Shown here piece after piece: positions 57,736 to 64,000 of a DNA stretch of 64,000 bases. Source of the stretch: Deroplatys truncata. Its lineage: Eukaryota; Arthropoda; Insecta; Mantodea; Mantidae. A program made the position numbers and the translations under genes. How positions within the stretch are numbered: the stretch's first letter is position 1; every line of letters begins with the position of its first letter. The notes beneath the pieces were generated by a model. The model saw nothing but the letters and a program-made list of their open reading frames with translations. It searched no databases and was not told where the DNA came from. The stretch is taken from the NCBI GenBank assembly GCA_030765065.1, contig CM060983.1, positions 230,597,528 through 230,661,527 of the forward strand. The letters are read 5' to 3'.

Positions 57736-60700
57736 AGCCTTAGTTGGAGAAGAAAACATACTCATACTCTAACTTGTGTGTTAACTCCTGTCCTATGTTA
57801 GCCTTAGTTGGAGAAGAAAACATACTCATACTCTCACTTGTGTGTTAACTCCTGTCCTATGTTAGCTGTAGTTGGAGAAGAAATCATACTCATACTCTAA
57901 CTAGTGTGTTAACTCCTGTCCTATGTTAGCTGTAGTTGGAGAAGAAGACATACTCATACTCTAACTAGTGTGTTAACTCCTGTCCTATGTTAGCCTTAGT
58001 TGGAGAAGAAAACATACTCATACTCTCACTTGTGTGTTAACTCCTGTCCTATGTTAGCCTTAGTTGGAAAAGAAAACATACTCATACTCTAACTAGTGTG
58101 TTAACTCCTGTCCTATGTTAGCTGTAGTTGGAGAAGAAAACATACTCATACTCTCACTTGTGTGTTAACTCCTGTCCTATGTTAGCTGTAGTTGGAGAAG
58201 AAAACATACTCATACTCTCACTTGTGTGTTAACTCCTGTCCTATGTTAGCTGTAGTTGGAGAAGAAAACATACTCATACTCTAACTAGTGTGTTAACTCC
58301 TGTCCTATGTTAGCTGTAGTTGGAGAAGAAAACATACTCATACTCTAACTAGTGTGTTAACTCCTGTCCTATGTTAGCTGTAGTTGGAGAAGAAAACATA
58401 CTCATACTCTAACTAGTGTGTTAACTCCTGTCCTATGTTAGCCTTAGTTGGAGAAGAAAACATACTCATACTCTAACTAGTGTGTTAACTCCTGTCCTAT
58501 GTTAGCCTTAGTTGGAGAAGAAAACATACTCATACTCTAACTAGTGTGTTAACTCCTGTCCTATGTTAGCTGTAGTTGGAGAAGAAAACATACTCATACT
58601 CTCACTTGTGTGTTAACTCCTGTCCTATGTTAGCTGTAGTTGGAGAAGAAAACATACTCATACTCTAACTAGTGTGTTAACTCCTGTCCTATGTTAGCGT
58701 TAGTTGGAGAAGAAGACATTCTCATACTCTAACTAGTGTGTTAACTCCTGTCCTATGTTAGCTGTAGTTGGAGAAGAAAACATACTCATACTCTCACTTG
58801 TGTGTTAACTCCTGTCCTATGTTAGCTGTAGTTGGAGAAGAAAACATACTCATACTCTAACTAGTGTGTTAACTCCTGTCCTATGTTAGCTGTAGTTGGA
58901 GAAGAAAACATACTCATACTCTAACTAGTGTGTTAACTCCTGTCCTATGTTAGCTGTAGTTGGAGAAGAAAACATACTCATACTCTAACTAGTTGTTAAC
59001 TCCTGTCCTATGTTAGCTGTAGTTGGAGAAGAAAACGTACTCATACTCTCACTTGTGTGTTAACTCCTGTCCTATGTTAGCTGTAGTTGGAGAAGAAAAC
59101 ATACTCATACTCTAACTAGTTGTTAACTCCTGTCCTATGTTAGCTGTAGTTGGAGAAGAAAACATACTCATACTCTAACTAGTGTGTTAACTCCTGTCCT
59201 ATGTTAGCTGTAGTTGGAGAAGAAAACATACTCATACTCTAACTAGTGTGTTAACTCCTGTCCTATGTTAGCTGTAGTTGGAGAAGAAAACATACTCATA
59301 CTCTAACTAGTGTGTTAACTCCTGTCCTATGTTAGCTGTAGTTGGAGAAGAAAACATACTCATACTCTAACTAGTGTGTTAACTCCTGTCCTATGTTAGC
59401 TGTAGTTGGAGAAGAAAACATACTCATACTCTAACTAGTGTGTTCACTCCTGTCCTATGTTAGCCTTAGTTGGAGAAGAAAACATACTCATACTCTAACT
59501 AGTGTGTTAACTCCTGTCCTATGTTAGCCTTAGTTGGAGAAGAAAACATACTCATACTCTCACTTGTGTGTTAACTCCTGTCCTATGTTAGCTGTAGTTG
59601 GAGAAGAAAACATACTCATACTCTCACTTGTGTGTTAACTCCTGTCCTATGTTAGCCTTTGTTGGAGAAGAAAACATACTCATACTCTAACTAGTGTGTT
59701 AACTCCTGTCCTATGTTAGCTGTAGTTGGAGAAGAAAACATACTCATACTCTAACTAGTGTGTTAACTCCTGTCCTATGTTAGCTGTAGTTGGAGAAGAA
59801 AACATACTCATACTCTAACTAGTGTGTTAACTCCTGTCCTATGTTAGCCTTAGTTGGAGAAGAAAACATACTCATACTCTAACTAGTGTGTTAACTCCTG
59901 TCCTATGTTAGCCTTAGTTGGAGAAGAAAACATACTCATACTCTCACTTGTGTGTTAACTCCTGTCCTATGTTAGCTGTAGTTGGAGAAGAAAACATACT
60001 CATACTCTCACTTGTGTGTTAACTCCTGTCCTATGTTAGCTGTAGTTGGAGAAGAAAACATACTCATACTCTCACTTGTGTGTTAACTCCTGTCCTATGT
60101 TAGCTGTAGTTGGAGAAGAAAACATACTCATACTCTCACTTGTGTGTTAACTCCTGTCCTATGTTAGCAGTAGTTGGAGAAGAAAACATACTCATACTCT
60201 CACTTGTGTGTTAACTCCTGTCCTATGTTAGCTGTAGTTGGAGAAGAAAGCATACTCATACTCTCACTTGTGTGTTAACTCCTGTCCTATGTTAGCTGTA
60301 GTTGGAGAAGAAAACATACTCATACTCTCACTTGTGTGTTAACTCCTTTCCTATGTTAGCTGTAGTTGGAGAAGAAAACATACTCATACTCTCACTTGTG
60401 TGTTAACTCCTGTCCTATGTTAGCCTTAGTTGGAGAAGAAAACATACTCATACTCTCACTTGTGTGTTAACTCCTGTCCTATGTTAGCTGTAGTTGGAGA
60501 AGAAAACATACTCATACTCTAACTAGTGTGTTAACTCCTGCCCTATGTTAGCCTTAGTTGGAGAAGAAAACATACTCATACTCTCACTTGTGTGTTAACT
60601 CCTGTCCTATGTTAGCTGTAGTTGGAGAAGAAAACATACTCATACTCTAACTAGTGTGTTAACTCCTGTCCTATGTTAGCTGTAGTTGGAGAAGAAAACA

Positions 60701-63700
60701 TACTCATACTCTAACTAGTGTGTTAACTCCTGTCCTATGTTAGCTGTAGTTGGAGTAGAAAAAAAACTTATACTGTAACTAGTGTGTTAACTCCTGTCCT
60801 ATGTTAGCTGTAGTTGGAGAAGAAAACTATTCATACTCTCACTTGTGTGTTAACTCCTGTCCTATGTTAGCTGTAGTTGGAGAAGAAAACATACTCATAG
60901 TCTCACTTGTGTGTTAACTCCTGTCCTATGTTAGCTGTAGTTGGAGAAGAAAACATACTCATACTCTAACTAGTGTGTTAACTCCTGTCCTATGTTAGCC
61001 TTAGTTGGAGAAGAAAACATACTCATACTCTCACTTGTGTGTTAACTCCTGTCCTATGTTAGCCTTAGTTGGAGAAGAAAACATACTCATACTCTCACTT
61101 GTGTGTTAACTCCTGTCCTATGTTAGCCTTAGTTGGAGAAGAAAACATACTCATACACTAACTAGTGTGTTAACTCCTGTCCTATGTTAGCTGTAGTTGG
61201 AGAAGAAAACATACTCATACTCTAACTAGTGTGTTAACTCCTGTCCTATGTTAGCTGTAGTTGGAGAAGAAAACATACTCATACTCTAACTAGTGTGTTA
61301 ACTCCTGTCCTATGTTAGCTGTAGTTGGAGAAGAAAACATACTCATACTCTAACTAGTGTGTTAACTCCTGTCCTATGTTAGCTGTAGTTGGAGAAGAAA
61401 ACATACTCATACTCTAACTAGTGTGTTAACTCCTGTCCTATGTTAGCTGTAGTTGGAGAAGAAAACATACTCATACTCTAACTAGTGTGTTAACTCCTGT
61501 CCTATGTTAGCCTTAGTTGGAGAAGAAAACATACTCATACTCTCACTTGTGTGTTAACTCCTGTCCTATGTTAGCTGTAGTTGGAGAAGAAAACATACTC
61601 ATACTCTAACTAGTGTGTTAACTCCTGTCCTATGTTAGCTGTAGTTGGAGTAGAAAAAAGACTTATACTCTAACTAGTGTGTTAACTCCTGTCCTATGTT
61701 AGCTGTAGTTGGAGTAGAACAAAGACTTATACTCTAACTAGTGTGTTAACTCCTGTCCTATGTTAGCTGTAGTTGGAGAAGAAAACATACTCATACTCTC
61801 ACTTGTGTGTTAACTCCTGTGCTATGTTAGCTGTAGTTGGAGAAGAAAACATACTCATACTCTCACTTGTGTGTTAACTCCTGTCCTATGTTAGCCTTAG
61901 TTGGAGAAGAAAACATACTCATACTCTAACTAGTGTGTTAACTCCTGTCCTATGTTAGCTGTAGTTGGAGAAGAAAACATACTCATACTCTCACTTGTGT
62001 GTTAACTCCTGTCCTATGTTAGCTGTAGTTGGAGAAGAAAACATACTCATACTCTCACTTGTGTGTTAACTCCTGTCCTATGTTAGCTGTAGTTGGAGAA
62101 GAAAACATACTCATACTCTCACTTGTGTGTTAACTCCTGTCCTATGTTAGCCTTAGTTGGAGAAGAAAACATACTCATACTCTCACTTGTGTGTTAACTC
62201 ATGTCCTATGTTAGCCTTAGTTGGAGAAGAAAACATACTCATACTCTCACTTGTGTGTTAACTCCTGTCCTATGTTAGCCTTAGTTGGAGAAGAAAACAT
62301 ACTCATACTCTCACTTGTGTGTTAACTCCTGTCCTATGTTAGCCTTAGTTGGAGAAGAAAACATACTCATACTCTCACTTGTGTGTTAACTCATGTCCTA
62401 TGTTAGCCTTAGTTGGAGAAGAAAACATACTCATACTCTCACTTGTGTGTTAACTCCTGTCCTATGTTAGCTGTAGTTGGAGAAGAAAACATACTCATAC
62501 TCTCACTTGTGTGTTAACTCCTGTCCTATGTTAGCTGTAGTTGGAGAAGAAAACATACTCATACTCTAACTAGTGTGTTAACTCCTGTCCTATGTTAGCT
62601 GTAGTTGGAGAAGAAAACATACTCATACTCTAACTAGTGTGTTAACTCCTGTCCTATGTTAGCTGTAGTTGGAGAAGAAAACATACTCATACTCTCACTT
62701 GTGTGTTAACTCCTGTCCTATGTTAGCTGTAGTTGGAGAAGAAAACATACTCATACTCTAACTAGTGTGTTAACTCCTGTCCTATGTTAGCTGTAGTTGG
62801 CGAAGAAAACATACTCATACTCTAACTAGTGTGTTAACTCCTGTCCTATGTTAGCTGTAGTTGGAGAAGAAAACATACTCATACTCTAACTAGTGTGTTA
62901 ACTCCTGTCCTATGTTAGCTGTAGTTGGAGAAGAAAACATACTCATACTCTAACTAGTGTGTTAACTCCTGTCCTATGTTAGCCTTAGTTGGAGAAGAAA
63001 ACATACTCATACTCTAACTAGTGTGTTAACTCCTGTCCTATATTAGCCTTAGTTGGAGAAGAAAACATACTCATACTCTCACTTGTGTGTTAACTCCTGT
63101 CCTATGTTAGCTGTAGTTGGAGAAGAAAACATACTCATACTCTCACTTGTGTGTTAACTCCTGTCCTATGTTAGCCTTAGTTGGAGAAGAAAACATACTC
63201 ATACTCTAACTAGTGTGTTAACTCCTGTCCTATGTTAGCTGTAGTTGGAGAAGAAAACATACTCATACTCTCACTTGTGTGTTAACTCCTGTCCTATGTT
63301 AGCTGTAGTTGGAGAAGAAAACATACTCATACTCTCACTTGTGTGTTAACTCCTGTCCTATGTTAGCTGTAGTTGGAGAAGAAAACATACTCATACTCTC
63401 ACTTGTGTGTTAACTCCTGTCCTATGTTAGCTGTAGTTGGAGAAGAAAACATACTCATACTCTCACTTGTGTGTTAACTCCTGTCCTATGTTAGCCTTAG
63501 TTGGAGAAGAAAACATACTCATACTCTCACTTGTGTGTTAACTCCTGTCCTATGTTAGCCTTAGTTGGAGAAGAAAACATACTCATACTCTAACTAGTGT
63601 GTTAACTCCTGTGCTATGTTAGCTGTAGTTGGAGAAGAAAACATACTCATACTCTAACTAGTGTGTTAACTCCTGTCCTATGTTAGCTGTAGTTGGAGAA

Positions 63701-64000
63701 GAAAACATACTCATACTCTCACTTGTGTGTTAACTCCTGTCCTATGTTAGCTGTAGTTGGAGAAGAAAACATACTCATACTCTCACTTGTGTGTTAACTC
63801 CTGTCCTATGTTAGCTGTAGTTGGAGAAGAAAACATACTCATACTCTCACTTGTGTGTTAACTCCTGTCCTATGTTTGCTGTAGTTGGAGAAGAAAACAT
63901 ACTCATACTCTAACTAGTGTGTTAACTCCTGTCCTATGTTAGCTGTAGTTGGAGAAGAAAACATACTCATACTCTAACTAGTGTGTTAACTCCTTTCCTA
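57730..64000 (+). repeat. Second copy of the 18,620-bp duplication, cut by window end
   Basis: This copy of 39110-45380 keeps the same rare tags. I noticed only three base differences while comparing tags and lines: ACTATTC at about 60828 against ACTACTC; CATAGTCTC near 60900 against CATACTCTC; CCTTAGTTGG near 61072 against CCTTAGTGGG at about 42450. The true extent to the right is unknown because the window ends inside the copy. Confidence 0.92.

Larger units (their letters stand above)
29061..64000 (+). repeat. Young homogeneous 64-bp satellite core
   Basis: About 545 units, nearly all exactly 64 bp (GAGAAG at 29401, 29465, 29529). Variation is mostly at three sites. One is GCTGTAG or GCCTTAG. 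The second is CTCTAACTAGTG or CTCTCACTTGTG, a linked multi-base change. The third is GAGAAGAAAACATACTC or GAGTAGAAAAAAGACTT. Other changes are rare and serve as tags. No transposon or other foreign sequence interrupts the 35 kb. The array runs off the window end. Homogeneity plus absence of insertions is typical of the actively exchanging centre of a satellite array. Confidence 0.96.

Noticed and set aside
29061-64000. Regular direct repeats suggesting a CRISPR array.
   Set aside because: Units are contiguous copies of one another without unique spacers, have no cas genes nearby, and show eukaryotic satellite behaviour.
1-64000. Telomeric or rDNA spacer repeats.
   Set aside because: No TTAGG or TTAGGG runs and no rRNA sequence are present; the unit length and content match neither.

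Overview
The window is almost entirely satellite DNA from a eukaryote. Roughly 960 head-to-tail monomers of about 64-65 bp, all in the same orientation, fill 1-7143 and 9191-64000. The only non-satellite sequence is a decayed DNA transposon of about 2.05 kb at 7144-9190. I see no intact protein-coding gene, rRNA, functional tRNA, CRISPR array or bacterial-type operon. The transposase family (IS630-Tc1-mariner with a long D-to-E spacing), the tRNA-derived retroposon-like insert and the high A+T content fit an arthropod, probably an insect. That is inference: nothing here names the species.

Layout. From 1 to about 29,060 the satellite is old and patchy. Diverged monomers alternate with small islands that were homogenised locally: 65-bp runs at about 4.6-5.5, 12.8-13.3 and 13.5-14.1 kb; dimers at about 5.5-5.9, 15.5-17.9 and 25.6-26.0 kb; a 195-bp trimer at about 14.2-14.8 kb; a 63-bp run at about 24.5-24.8 kb. 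Larger blocks are also duplicated, for example about 2.75-4.6 kb against about 21.5-23.6 kb. From about 29,060 to the end the array changes to a young, very homogeneous core of 64-bp units. The core is built from a few alternating variant sites: GCTGTAG or GCCTTAG; CTAACTAG or CTCACTTG; GAGAAGAAAACATACTC or GAGTAGAAAAAAGACTT. Rare private mutations show that the core is a mosaic of large duplications. Their offsets are about 5.2-5.3 kb, 3,840/3,968 bp, 5,631/5,695 bp and 18,620 bp, nearly all whole numbers of monomers. The window ends inside the second copy of the 18,620-bp duplication, so the array continues to the right.

The transposon sits in the old part. It is flanked by a TA duplication, has degenerate terminal inverted repeats, and leaves a perfect satellite monomer when removed in silico. 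Its minus-strand transposase can be followed from a helix-turn-helix N-terminus to an acidic C-terminus, but it has at least two frameshifts, four in-frame stops and a nested insert carrying a tRNA-like sequence with A and B boxes. The D-to-E distance is about 82-83 codons, matching the group I remember as DD82E/Sailor. The pieces do not form a working gene system. The interest lies in the satellite's structure and history, a conserved dyad in the monomer, and the datable nested insertions.
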